This document shows, piece by piece, positions 8,401-16,663 of a DNA stretch of 39,045 bases (its first letter is position 1; every line of letters starts with the position of its first letter). The stretch spans positions 1-39,045 of the forward strand of contig CALLKE010000097.1 of assembly GCA_938008555.1 (NCBI GenBank), in the 5' to 3' direction. The DNA comes from an uncultured Pedobacter sp. (GTDB lineage Bacteria; Bacteroidota; Bacteroidia; Sphingobacteriales; Sphingobacteriaceae). A program made the translations under genes and the position numbers. Below the pieces are notes generated by a model. It was not told the DNA's origin. It saw only the letters and a program-made list of their open reading frames with translations, and searched no databases.

Positions 8401-9755
8401 TGGAAGAGCAACGACATATCGTCATATTAGGAGCCGGCGAAAGCGGAGTTGGTGCAGCTATACTTGCACAACAGAAGGGGTATGATGTGTTTGTATCTGA
8501 TTTTGGCACCATACATCCTTCCTATAAAGAGGAACTAATCCGGCTTGGAATACCCTATGAGGAAGGCAAGCATACCGAAGAGAAGATAGTGAGCGCTATC
8601 GAAGTCATTAAAAGCCCAGGTATTCCAGATAAAGCTCCTATTATTAAAAAACTACTTGAAAAACAGACTCCCATCATCTCTGAAATAGAGTTTGCTGGTC
8701 GATATACAAATGCTAAAATGATTTGTATTACAGGAGCAAACGGAAAATCAACCACTACCCTGCTCACCTACCATATTCTGCAAAATGCAGGATTAAACGT
8801 AGGACTGGGTGGAAATATTGGAAAAAGCTTTGCTAAACAAGTAGTCACTGAAAACTTCGACTATTATGTTTTAGAGATCAGCAGTTTTATGCTGGATAAT
8901 ATGTATCAGTTTAGAGCCAATATTGCTGTAATACTCAACATCACGCCTGACCATTTGGATCGTTATGATTACCAGATGGAAAAATATGCGGCTTCAAAAT
9001 TTAGAATCACTCAAAATCAAACAGAAAAAGATAGCTTCATTTATTGTGCCGACGATCTTGAAATAATCAATGGCTTAAAGAAAATGAATATAAAAGCCAA
9101 GGCCTACTCTTTCTCACTAAAGGAAACAACAGAACATACAAATGCTTACTTAGAGAACAACCAAATCACAATCAATCTTCGCCTACCTAACCAAAACCCA
9201 TTTACCATGTCAATCACAGAACTAGCATTGCAGGGCAAACACAACATGTACAACTCAATGGCCTCCGGTATTATAGCCAAAGTACTCGAGCTGCGCAATC
9301 AATCCATTCGGGACAGTATGGGTAGCTTTCAAAACATTGAACATCGTTTAGAACATGTTGCCAGTATATCAGGTATCGATTTTGTCAATGATTCAAAAGC
9401 AACCAATGTCAACTCTACATGGTACGCACTCGAGAGCATGCCCCATGGAGTAGTACTTATTTTGGGAGGCGTAGATAAAGGAAATGATTACAGTATGCTT
9501 AAAGATTTAGTTCGAGATAAAGTCAGAGGCATTGTATGCCTAGGTAAAAACAATAAAGCCATACATGATGCTTTTGAGGATGATATCGAATTAATTATCA
9601 ATACAACTTCAGCTCAAGAGGCCGTACAAATGGCTTACCATCTAGCAAAAAAAGGAGATACCGTTTTATTGTCACCTGCTTGTGCCAGTTTTGATCTATT
9701 TGAAAATTATGAAGACCGCGGTAATCAATTTAAAAAAGCAGTAAAGGAGCTATAG
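8400..9755 (+). CDS. murD: UDP-N-acetylmuramoyl-L-alanine--D-glutamate ligase MurD
   Basis: Cytoplasmic ligase that adds D-glutamate to UDP-MurNAc-L-Ala. The N-terminal Rossmann-like domain begins ILGAGESGVGAA, the ATP loop GANGKST lies at residues 112-118, and the central region contains NITPDHLDRY. The C-terminal domain has NDSKATNVNS and the LSPACASFDLFENYEDRG block characteristic of MurD. The length of 451 residues is normal. It overlaps the mraY stop by 1 nt. It is the last gene of the first tightly packed dcw block, since an unrelated outer-membrane gene follows after 54 bp. Confidence 0.97.
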   Translation: MEEQRHIVILGAGESGVGAAILAQQKGYDVFVSDFGTIHPSYKEELIRLGIPYEEGKHTEEKIVSAIEVIKSPGIPDKAPIIKKLLEKQTPIISEIEFAGRYTNAKMICITGANGKSTTTLLTYHILQNAGLNVGLGGNIGKSFAKQVVTENFDYYVLEISSFMLDNMYQFRANIAVILNITPDHLDRYDYQMEKYAASKFRITQNQTEKDSFIYCADDLEIINGLKKMNIKAKAYSFSLKETTEHTNAYLENNQITINLRLPNQNPFTMSITELALQGKHNMYNSMASGIIAKVLELRNQSIRDSMGSFQNIEHRLEHVASISGIDFVNDSKATNVNSTWYALESMPHGVVLILGGVDKGNDYSMLKDLVRDKVRGIVCLGKNNKAIHDAFEDDIELIINTTSAQEAVQMAYHLAKKGDTVLLSPACASFDLFENYEDRGNQFKKAVKEL

Positions 9756-9809
9756 TAACATCATCCAATTAGTCGATTTAAAAACACAACCTTAAATTAA
9801 AAGATAGCC

Positions 9810-10565
9810 ATGAAAAAAACATTTTTATTAGCAGGTATATGTATCCTAAGTTCCTCTGTATTATTTGCTCAACAAAAATTTGCCACTGTTGATTATAGAT
9901 CTGACGTCACATATGGCATTAAAGCCGGCCTTACATTTCCTAGAGTTCCTGGACTCAATAAAAATTTCCTTATAAATAATGGAGGGCAAGCCTTTGCTAA
10001 TTCTGTTTCCATCGATGATCAATCAATCACTTCGTTTTACATGGGAGCAGTCGTTAATATACCCATCAGTAAATCTGCTACTGGAGATTTATATATTCAA
10101 CCAGGCTTGTCTTTTGTAGGCAAGGGGGGGCAATCGGTTATAACCATGACGAACGGCAGTGCGGGCAGTGCAACCATTAAAGAAACCACTTCTTACCTTG
10201 AGCTTCCTGTCAATATGTTGGTTAGCCTAAAGGCAGGCCCTGGTAGATTCTTGATGGGTGCTGGACCTTATTTAGGTATTGCATTCGGTGGCCAGAGGCA
10301 AATCAGCTCAAACGGCGCAATGAGTCAGCAACTTGCTATCATTGGGGTTCCTCCTAATGGCAGTACTAACTTACAAACAGGCTCAGGAGGAGATATTAAA
10401 ACGGTCGATTTCGGATTTGATCTACAACTTGGCTACCAATTAAAAAATGGTTTAATTTTCAATTTAGGAGGCAACATTGGAATTACGAATGTCGACAGCA
10501 AAGCACAAAGTAATACGACAGTTACCAATCAATTAATATCCATGGGTTTAGGATATTCTTTCTAA
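9810..10565 (+). CDS. Outer-membrane beta-barrel protein (porin-family/OMP_b-brl type)
   Basis: Predicted outer-membrane protein of 251 residues. A clear Sec signal peptide (MKKTFLLAGICILSSSVLFAQ) has a cleavage point near residue 20-21. It is followed by YGIKAGLTF, alternating hydrophobic strands such as LYIQPGLSFVGKGG, YLELPVNML and FLMGAGPYLGIAFGG, and a final strand ending in the aromatic F (LISMGLGYSF). This is typical of small 8-strand barrels of the OMP_b-brl family in Bacteroidota. No binding function can be read from the sequence. The striking feature is its place: between murD and ftsW, in the same direction, with 54 bp before it and 115 bp after it. It may have its own promoter or be transcribed with dcw; no clear -7 element was found upstream. 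Confidence 0.8.
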   Translation: MKKTFLLAGICILSSSVLFAQQKFATVDYRSDVTYGIKAGLTFPRVPGLNKNFLINNGGQAFANSVSIDDQSITSFYMGAVVNIPISKSATGDLYIQPGLSFVGKGGQSVITMTNGSAGSATIKETTSYLELPVNMLVSLKAGPGRFLMGAGPYLGIAFGGQRQISSNGAMSQQLAIIGVPPNGSTNLQTGSGGDIKTVDFGFDLQLGYQLKNGLIFNLGGNIGITNVDSKAQSNTTVTNQLISMGLGYSF

Positions 10566-10587
10566 AAAACGGCACCAATCTCACCTC

Positions 10588-10676
10588 AGCCTTCTCTTTA
10601 TAGAAACAGCTAGGGAGGTAAGTCCTAATATTAAAACAAAGATCCTCTCCCTAAGAGGAGGCGATCGTACAAGGCT
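10588..10676 (+). promoter_or_regulatory. Inverted-repeat-rich leader before ftsW
   Basis: The 115-bp gap before ftsW contains nested complementary segments. AGCCTT (10588-10593) can pair with AAGGCT (10671-10676), which ends 4 nt before the ATG. AGGGAGG (10612-10618) can pair, with a bulge, with CCTCTCCCT (10644-10652). The same CCTCT (10644-10648) can instead pair with AGAGG (10654-10658). The last two pairings are mutually exclusive. A purine tract AGGAGG (10656-10661) lies 19 nt before the start, too far for a normal ribosome site. This could be an attenuator, a partial terminator of the barrel gene, or chance. Confidence 0.35.
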
Positions 10677-10680
10677 CAGT

Positions 10681-11835
10681 ATGATACAAAGTTTAGCTAA
10701 AAATGCAAAAGGTGACCGATGGATATGGATTATTGTAATCCTGTTATCTACTTGGTCATTATTGGCGGTTTATAGTGCTACAGGAACTATCGCGTACAAA
10801 AAAGGGGTAGGGAGTGAACAGTTTTTGATTAAACATTTGGTCATGATTGCGGGCGGCCTAGCGCTCATGTATTTCTCTCATTTACTCGACTATCGCTACT
10901 ATGCTGGTATCTCCAAAATATTAATGGTGATTACGATTCCTTTATTGTTATACACACTCATATTTGGAGCAAACGTCAATGACGCAAGCCGTTGGGTAAC
11001 AATCCCCGTCATTAACCAAACTTTTCAAACCTCCGATTTAGCGAAACTTGCACTCATTACTTTTTTAGCACGAACACTCACCAAAAAACAAGAAACGATC
11101 AAAGATGTAAAAAAAGCATTTATACCCATCATGGGATCCGTTTGCGTAGTGTTTATTCTAATTGCTTTAGCTAATCTTTCGACAGCATTGATGCTTTTTG
11201 GAGTAAGCATCTTACTATTAATTATAGGTCGTATCAGTGTTAGACAAATATTAACTGTATGCTTAGCAGGACTTATTCTGCTTGCTGGAGTAGTATTATT
11301 AGGACCACGACGAAAAACATATATCTCACGTATTGAAGCGTTCGTTCATCCAGAGAATGTAAATCCAGATAAATCATTCCAGTCCAATCAATCCAAAATA
11401 GCACTCGCAACAGGTGGAATCTTTGGCAAAGGTCCAGGTAATAGCATCCAACGAAATTTTTTACCTCACCCCTACTCCGATTTTATTTATGCATTGATCA
11501 TCGAAGAGTATGGACTTATTGGAGGAATCGTCCTAGCTATGCTATATCTCGCATTTTTATATCGTTGTATACTTATTGTCACACAAAGCCCCAAAGCTTT
11601 TGGTGCTTTACTTGCCGCTGGCCTAAGCTTCAGTCTCACGATTCAGGCATTTGCCAATATGGCGGTTGCTGTTGGGTTAGGTCCAGTTACAGGCGTACCA
11701 TTGCCTTTAGTAAGCATGGGTGGAACATCTATTCTATTTACAAGTGTGGCATTTGGAATTATACTCAGTGTTAGTCGAGATATTGAAAAGAAAAAAGATA
11801 AAACAGTTGTAGGTAAAATCCCTGCAGCGGCATAA
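10681..11835 (+). CDS. ftsW: Septal peptidoglycan glycosyltransferase FtsW
   Basis: SEDS-family polytopic membrane protein that polymerises lipid II at the division septum together with FtsI. It has 384 residues with about ten hydrophobic segments. The conserved C-terminal stretch VPLPLVSMGGTSILFTSV is the SEDS signature, and the segment GGIFGKGPGNS precedes the conserved HPYSDFIYALIIEEYG block, where the family places functionally important residues. The ATG at 10681 gives an N-terminus typical for the group. The gene is separated from the upstream barrel gene by 115 bp and sits 2 nt before murG. Confidence 0.95.
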   Translation: MIQSLAKNAKGDRWIWIIVILLSTWSLLAVYSATGTIAYKKGVGSEQFLIKHLVMIAGGLALMYFSHLLDYRYYAGISKILMVITIPLLLYTLIFGANVNDASRWVTIPVINQTFQTSDLAKLALITFLARTLTKKQETIKDVKKAFIPIMGSVCVVFILIALANLSTALMLFGVSILLLIIGRISVRQILTVCLAGLILLAGVVLLGPRRKTYISRIEAFVHPENVNPDKSFQSNQSKIALATGGIFGKGPGNSIQRNFLPHPYSDFIYALIIEEYGLIGGIVLAMLYLAFLYRCILIVTQSPKAFGALLAAGLSFSLTIQAFANMAVAVGLGPVTGVPLPLVSMGGTSILFTSVAFGIILSVSRDIEKKKDKTVVGKIPAAA

Positions 11836-11837
11836 AT

Positions 11838-12938
11838 ATGAAGCAAGGTAAACGAGTAATTATTAGCGGTGGTGGTACTGGAGGACATATATTTCCTGCC
11901 ATAGCAATTGCTAATGCATTAAAACGAATTGCTCCAGATACCGAAATTTTATTTGTGGGCGCCAAGGATCGAATGGAAATGGAAAAAGTTCCTGCAGCAG
12001 GTTATCAAATTATAGGTTTGGATATACAAGGTTTTCAACGCAAATCGCTACTAAAAAACATCTTTTTGCCTTTTAAGATGCTCAAGAGTGTTTACGACTC
12101 CATCTCGATCATCAAAAAATTTAAACCAGATGTAGCAATTGGCGTTGGTGGATATGCATCAGGGCCTTTATTGTATGCTGCAGGTAAAATGAATATTCCC
12201 TATTTAATCCAAGAACAAAACTCCTATGCAGGAATCACCAATACCCATTTGGGCAAAAATGCAAAGCAAATATGCGTCGCATTTGAAAACATGGATCAGT
12301 TTTTTCCTGCAGATAAGATCAAGCTCACAGGCAATCCAATACGCAAGGAGTCCGTTACGATTCTTAATAAACGCGCGAATGCTATTGAGTACTTCGGCCT
12401 ATCGGCAGATAAAAAAACTATTCTCATACTGGGTGGAAGCCTTGGAGCTAAAACACTAAATAAATGCATGCTCGCTAGCTTATATGAAATTATTAATGCC
12501 AACGTACAATTGATATGGCAAACAGGGTCGTCCTACTATACTACAATTGTACACGCATTGCCTAAACAACACCAATGCATCAAAATATTTGAATTTCTAA
12601 ACCGTATGGATTTTGCTTATGCAGCTGCAGATGTAATCATTTCTCGTGCAGGCGCTGGGACAATTGCCGAATTATGTGCCGTTGGAAAACCTACCATATT
12701 AGTACCTTCGCCGAATGTTGCCGAGGATCATCAAACAAAAAATGCACAGGCCCTAGTAGAACACGAAGCTGCATTCTTAATTACTGACTCTGACGCTGAG
12801 CAGAAACTAGTAAAAGCAGCCTTAAACCTAATCAGTGATACCCCAAAAAGCACTGAGCTTAGTCAAAATATAGCGAAAATGGCTTTATTAAATGCCGACG
12901 AAATAATCGCAAACGAAATATTAAAAAACAGCAAATAG
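11838..12938 (+). CDS. murG: UDP-GlcNAc:lipid I N-acetylglucosaminyltransferase MurG
   Basis: Peripheral membrane GT-B glycosyltransferase that converts lipid I to lipid II. The N-terminal glycine motif ISGGGTGGHIFPA lies at residues 9-21. The C-terminal UDP-GlcNAc site shows SRAGAGTIAEL and VPSPNVAEDHQTKNA. The length of 366 residues is normal. It lies 2 nt after ftsW, and murC starts on the very next base after its stop, so the three genes are co-transcribed. Confidence 0.96.
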   Translation: MKQGKRVIISGGGTGGHIFPAIAIANALKRIAPDTEILFVGAKDRMEMEKVPAAGYQIIGLDIQGFQRKSLLKNIFLPFKMLKSVYDSISIIKKFKPDVAIGVGGYASGPLLYAAGKMNIPYLIQEQNSYAGITNTHLGKNAKQICVAFENMDQFFPADKIKLTGNPIRKESVTILNKRANAIEYFGLSADKKTILILGGSLGAKTLNKCMLASLYEIINANVQLIWQTGSSYYTTIVHALPKQHQCIKIFEFLNRMDFAYAAADVIISRAGAGTIAELCAVGKPTILVPSPNVAEDHQTKNAQALVEHEAAFLITDSDAEQKLVKAALNLISDTPKSTELSQNIAKMALLNADEIIANEILKNSK

Positions 12939-14294
12939 ATGGAGCTAAATCATATTCATAGAGTTTACTTAATTGGCATTGGTGGCATAGGCATGAGCGG
13001 ACTTGCACGCTATTTCGTTAAACGAGGATGCATCGTATGTGGCTATGACAAGACAGAAACTGCTCTAACAGACGATTTACGTAATGAAGGTATCCCTATC
13101 ATTACCGAAGATCACGTGGATAACATTCCATTAAGCTTTCAAGAACCAGATTCAGAGACGCTCATTATTTATACTCCAGCAATTCCAAAAGACTCTGCTA
13201 TCTTCAATCATTTTAAGAGCAAACACTTCAAACTAAAAAAACGTGCGGAAGTGATTGGCATTATCAGTCAAAACATGTTTACCATTGCTGTTGCAGGCAC
13301 ACATGGAAAAACAACCACATCTTGCATCATTGCCCATATTTTAAAGGACAGTGGACACGACTGCTCTGCATTTCTTGGGGGCATTGCCAGCAATTACAAT
13401 ACCAACATCTTATTTGGGAAAAACAACATATTGGTGGTTGAGGCCGATGAGTATGACCGATCATTTTTAGCATTACACCCCGATATTGCCATCGTTACTT
13501 CTATAGATGCCGACCATCTCGATATTTATGGCGATAAAAATCATTTAACCCAATCCTTTGAACTATTCGCATCTCAGCTAAAACCTGGAGGCAAATTAAT
13601 TCAACATCAAGGACTTCATTTAACTAATGGCATCGACTATGCTGCAAATGAAACTGCCGACATCAAAGCTTTAAACATTCAGGTAAACGATGGTAAATTC
13701 TCATTTGATTTCAAAAACAGTATACATACAATTGAGGATATACAGTTTGCATTACCAGGCCTACATAACATCGAAAATGCACTCGCTGCCATTGAAGTAG
13801 CCCTACTTTTAGGCATCCCAACCGATAAAATAAAACAAGCATTGGCCAGTTTCAAAGGTGTTAAGCGTCGTTTTGAATACATTGTTAAAACAGTTGAACA
13901 TATTTATATCGATGACTACGCACATCATCCCGAGGAACTTAAAGCTTGTATCGAAGCGATCAAGCGCCTGTATCCAAATAAAAAACTAACTGCCATTTTT
14001 CAGCCTCACTTATTCACACGTACACGTGATTTTGCCGATGAATTTGTCAAAGAACTTAATCGCATTGATGAATTAATCCTTCTCGACATTTATCCCGCTA
14101 GAGAGTTGCCTATAGAGGGAATAAATTCAGAAATGCTACTAGATAAAATTGACTTAGCACATAAGTATAAATATGAGAAGAAAGAGGCTGTCAAATTTGT
14201 AAAAGATCGGCAGCCAGAGCTTTTGTTAACCGTAGGTGCCGGAGATATAGACACCTTAATTAATCCTTTGAAAAACGCGCTACAACATGCTTAA
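12939..14294 (+). CDS. murC: UDP-N-acetylmuramate--L-alanine ligase MurC
   Basis: Cytoplasmic ATP-dependent ligase that adds the first stem-peptide residue. The N-terminal domain opens with YLIGIGGIGMSGLA, the ATP loop GTHGKTT lies at residues 120-126, and EADEYDRSF follows at mid-protein. IDDYAHHPEE and FQPHLFTRTRDF in the C-terminal half are MurC-specific blocks. The length of 451 residues is normal. It abuts murG with no spacer and overlaps ftsQ by 8 nt. No murB or ddl gene follows; those must be elsewhere in the genome. Confidence 0.97.
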   Translation: MELNHIHRVYLIGIGGIGMSGLARYFVKRGCIVCGYDKTETALTDDLRNEGIPIITEDHVDNIPLSFQEPDSETLIIYTPAIPKDSAIFNHFKSKHFKLKKRAEVIGIISQNMFTIAVAGTHGKTTTSCIIAHILKDSGHDCSAFLGGIASNYNTNILFGKNNILVVEADEYDRSFLALHPDIAIVTSIDADHLDIYGDKNHLTQSFELFASQLKPGGKLIQHQGLHLTNGIDYAANETADIKALNIQVNDGKFSFDFKNSIHTIEDIQFALPGLHNIENALAAIEVALLLGIPTDKIKQALASFKGVKRRFEYIVKTVEHIYIDDYAHHPEELKACIEAIKRLYPNKKLTAIFQPHLFTRTRDFADEFVKELNRIDELILLDIYPARELPIEGINSEMLLDKIDLAHKYKYEKKEAVKFVKDRQPELLLTVGAGDIDTLINPLKNALQHA

Positions 14295-15162
14295 ACGAAT
14301 AAACTGGAAAGCACTACTACTCGGATTCACTTGGCTCATTTGCCTAAGTGGCCTTGTTGTGCTGATGAGTTTTATCGAAGATAAAAAGCAAGAACTTACT
14401 TGTACCAAAGTAAAAATAGATATCTCTGGAAATCAGCGATACATCGAACGCTCAGAAATAGCCCGACTATTAACCCAGAATAAAGGACAATTAATTGGAA
14501 AAGTATTAAATACGCTGCACATCCATGATATCGAAAATATATTAAAAGCCAACCCCTTTATTGAACAAGCAAAAGTTTATACCGATATGGATGGCTCTAT
14601 TTGGGTTCAAATCAAACAGCGTGAGCCTGTTTTGCGTGTACTAAATGTATTTAATCAAGATTTTTACATCGACAAAAATGGCCTAAAAATGCCTATCTCA
14701 ACCAATTATGCGCCCAATATACTCGCGTCTAATGGATTTATCATGGAAATTTTTTCGAACAAAGTAGATACATTGAAAACTAAGATTGCGAAAGATTTAT
14801 TTACAACAGCCTTGTTTATTGAGAAAGATACACTTTGGAGTCAGCAAATAGAACAAATTTATGTGAATGCCGATGCCGAATTCGAACTAGTCCCTCGCGT
14901 AGGTGATCATAAAATTATATTAGGAACTGCAGACTCACTCGCAACTAAGTTTAATAATTTGTTGCTTTTTTATAAAAAAGCATTGCCCAAAGTTGGTTGG
15001 AATACATACAAAACAATCAACTTAAAGTATGCAAATCAAATTGTTTGTGAAAAAGCAAACGCAGACAGTACAATGAATAAAAATGCTGCTCATCTATCAG
15101 CATCTACTGGTTCAAAAACTACATCTCAAGATCAAGATACAGTAAACACATTAAAACGATAG
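14287..15162 (+). CDS. ftsQ: Cell-division protein FtsQ (DivIB-like)
   Basis: Bitopic membrane protein of the FtsQ-FtsL-FtsB divisome complex. It has 291 residues: a short basic cytoplasmic tail, one membrane span (about residues 11-29), a POTRA-like region (about 38-115) including IDISGNQRYIERSEIARLL and KANPFIEQAKVYTDMDG, then the beta domain with the conserved REPVLRVLN and FYIDKNGLKMP segments. The C-terminus (about 255-291) is a Ser/Thr-rich low-complexity tail. It overlaps murC by 8 nt and lies 2 nt before ftsA. Confidence 0.9.
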   Translation: MLKRINWKALLLGFTWLICLSGLVVLMSFIEDKKQELTCTKVKIDISGNQRYIERSEIARLLTQNKGQLIGKVLNTLHIHDIENILKANPFIEQAKVYTDMDGSIWVQIKQREPVLRVLNVFNQDFYIDKNGLKMPISTNYAPNILASNGFIMEIFSNKVDTLKTKIAKDLFTTALFIEKDTLWSQQIEQIYVNADAEFELVPRVGDHKIILGTADSLATKFNNLLLFYKKALPKVGWNTYKTINLKYANQIVCEKANADSTMNKNAAHLSASTGSKTTSQDQDTVNTLKR

Positions 15163-15164
15163 GT

Positions 15165-16517
15165 ATGGAAAAGTCAATCTCTACTTCAGCCAAAAACTTG
15201 CCCATAGTAGTAGGTTTGGATATAGGAACAACAAAAATATGCGTGACCGTTGGACGTCGTTGCCCTAATGGTAAGATTGAAATTTTAGGAATTGGAAAAG
15301 CTGATTCTGCTGGCGTAACCCGTGGAGTAGTTTCTAATATTCAGAAAACAGTTCAGGGAATTGTGCAGGCTGTAGAAATTGCAACCTCACAATCAAATGT
15401 AGATATTAAAATCGCGAATGTAGGTATTGCCGGTCAACATATTAAAAGTCTTCAACACCGTGGCATTTTAACGCGCAAGGAACTCAATACCGAAATCCAA
15501 CGCAAGGATATCGACAAGTTAGTTGAAGACATGCATAAGCTATTGATGCCTCCTGGCGAAGAAATTATTCATGTATTACCACAAGAATTCACAGTCGATA
15601 ATGAACCAGGGATTAAAGATCCCATAGGTATGGCGGGTGTACGTTTGGAAGCAAATTTTCACATCATCTCAGGCCATGTCAGTGCCGTGAAAAATATTTT
15701 GAAATGTGTGAATCAAGCGGGCCTTGAAACTCAAGAATTGATACTAGAACCACTCGCTTCCTCTGAATCAGTATTAAGTGACGAAGAAAAAGAAGCAGGC
15801 GTTGTACTAGTTGATATTGGAGGCGGAACCACTGATTTAGCCATTTTTCATGAGGGAATTATTCGACATACTGCTGTTATTCCATTTGGAGGAAATAGTG
15901 TCACTGAGGACATCCGAGAAGGCTGCTCAGTCATGCGTAATCAAGCCGACCTATTGAAAACTCGCTTTGGTTCTGCACTTGCTGACGAAAATAAAGAAAA
16001 TGAAGTTATTTGTGTCCCTGGCTTGCGCGGACGTGAGCCTAAAGAAATATCTGTCAAAAACCTAGCGTTTGTGATTCAAGCTCGGATGGAAGAAATTATT
16101 GAGCACGTATATTATGAAATTAAATCATCTGGCTACGAAAAGAAATTGATAGCTGGCGTTGTCATTACAGGTGGAGGTGCCCAACTAAAGCATTTACCAC
16201 AACTGGTAGAGTACGTCACAGGCCTCGACAGCCGTGTAGGATACCCCAATGAGCATATTGCCAAAAATGAAGTGCTTCCTAAAAATATATACGACGAATT
16301 AAAAAGTCCGATGTATGCAACAAGCATTGGATTATTAATCAAAGGGATTCAAAAGGCAGAAGAAATTGCCCAAAAGAGCAAACAAATGCCTATATCCGTT
16401 GAAAAAGAACGTACACTAGAAAAATCAAAAAAAGGATTTGGATTATTTGATAAACTATTACAAACAGGAGCAAAGTTTATTAAAGACGATATTAAAGATG
16501 AAGATTATATCAATTAG
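15165..16517 (+). CDS. ftsA: Cell-division protein FtsA
   Basis: Actin-fold ATPase that tethers FtsZ to the membrane and recruits divisome proteins. The phosphate-1 loop GLDIGTTK lies at residues 17-24, the phosphate-2 block VLVDIGGGTTDLAIF in the middle, and the adenosine motif VVITGGGAQLKHL near residue 330. The SHS2 (1C) domain, with the region around HVLPQEFTVDNEPG, is recognisable. The 450-residue length is within range for Bacteroidota. The C-terminal end (FGLFDKLLQTGAKFIKDD) could form the amphipathic membrane-targeting helix. It is followed by a 146-bp gap before ftsZ that may hold a separate promoter. Confidence 0.95.
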   Translation: MEKSISTSAKNLPIVVGLDIGTTKICVTVGRRCPNGKIEILGIGKADSAGVTRGVVSNIQKTVQGIVQAVEIATSQSNVDIKIANVGIAGQHIKSLQHRGILTRKELNTEIQRKDIDKLVEDMHKLLMPPGEEIIHVLPQEFTVDNEPGIKDPIGMAGVRLEANFHIISGHVSAVKNILKCVNQAGLETQELILEPLASSESVLSDEEKEAGVVLVDIGGGTTDLAIFHEGIIRHTAVIPFGGNSVTEDIREGCSVMRNQADLLKTRFGSALADENKENEVICVPGLRGREPKEISVKNLAFVIQARMEEIIEHVYYEIKSSGYEKKLIAGVVITGGGAQLKHLPQLVEYVTGLDSRVGYPNEHIAKNEVLPKNIYDELKSPMYATSIGLLIKGIQKAEEIAQKSKQMPISVEKERTLEKSKKGFGLFDKLLQTGAKFIKDDIKDEDYIN

Positions 16518-16574
16518 CTATAAATACTCCAAAATCAATCACTAAGTTTTTCACAATGATCATTTTTTCCACAA

Positions 16575-16609
16575 TTTGATCCGTTATGAAGAACAAATAG
16601 GTATTTTTG
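16575..16609 (+). promoter_or_regulatory. Candidate promoter for ftsZ
   Basis: TATTTTTG (16602-16609) matches the Bacteroidota -7 consensus TAnnTTTG. A TTTG -33-like element lies at 16575-16578 with a 23-nt spacer, at the long end of the accepted range. The predicted start of transcription would be about 50 nt before the ftsZ ATG. The 146-bp gap is unusually large for this cluster, which fits an ftsZ-specific promoter. Confidence 0.45.
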
Positions 16610-16663
16610 TTATAAGCTGTTTTTAAAACTAATTTAGGATTTACCTAACTGAAGATCAAGGTT

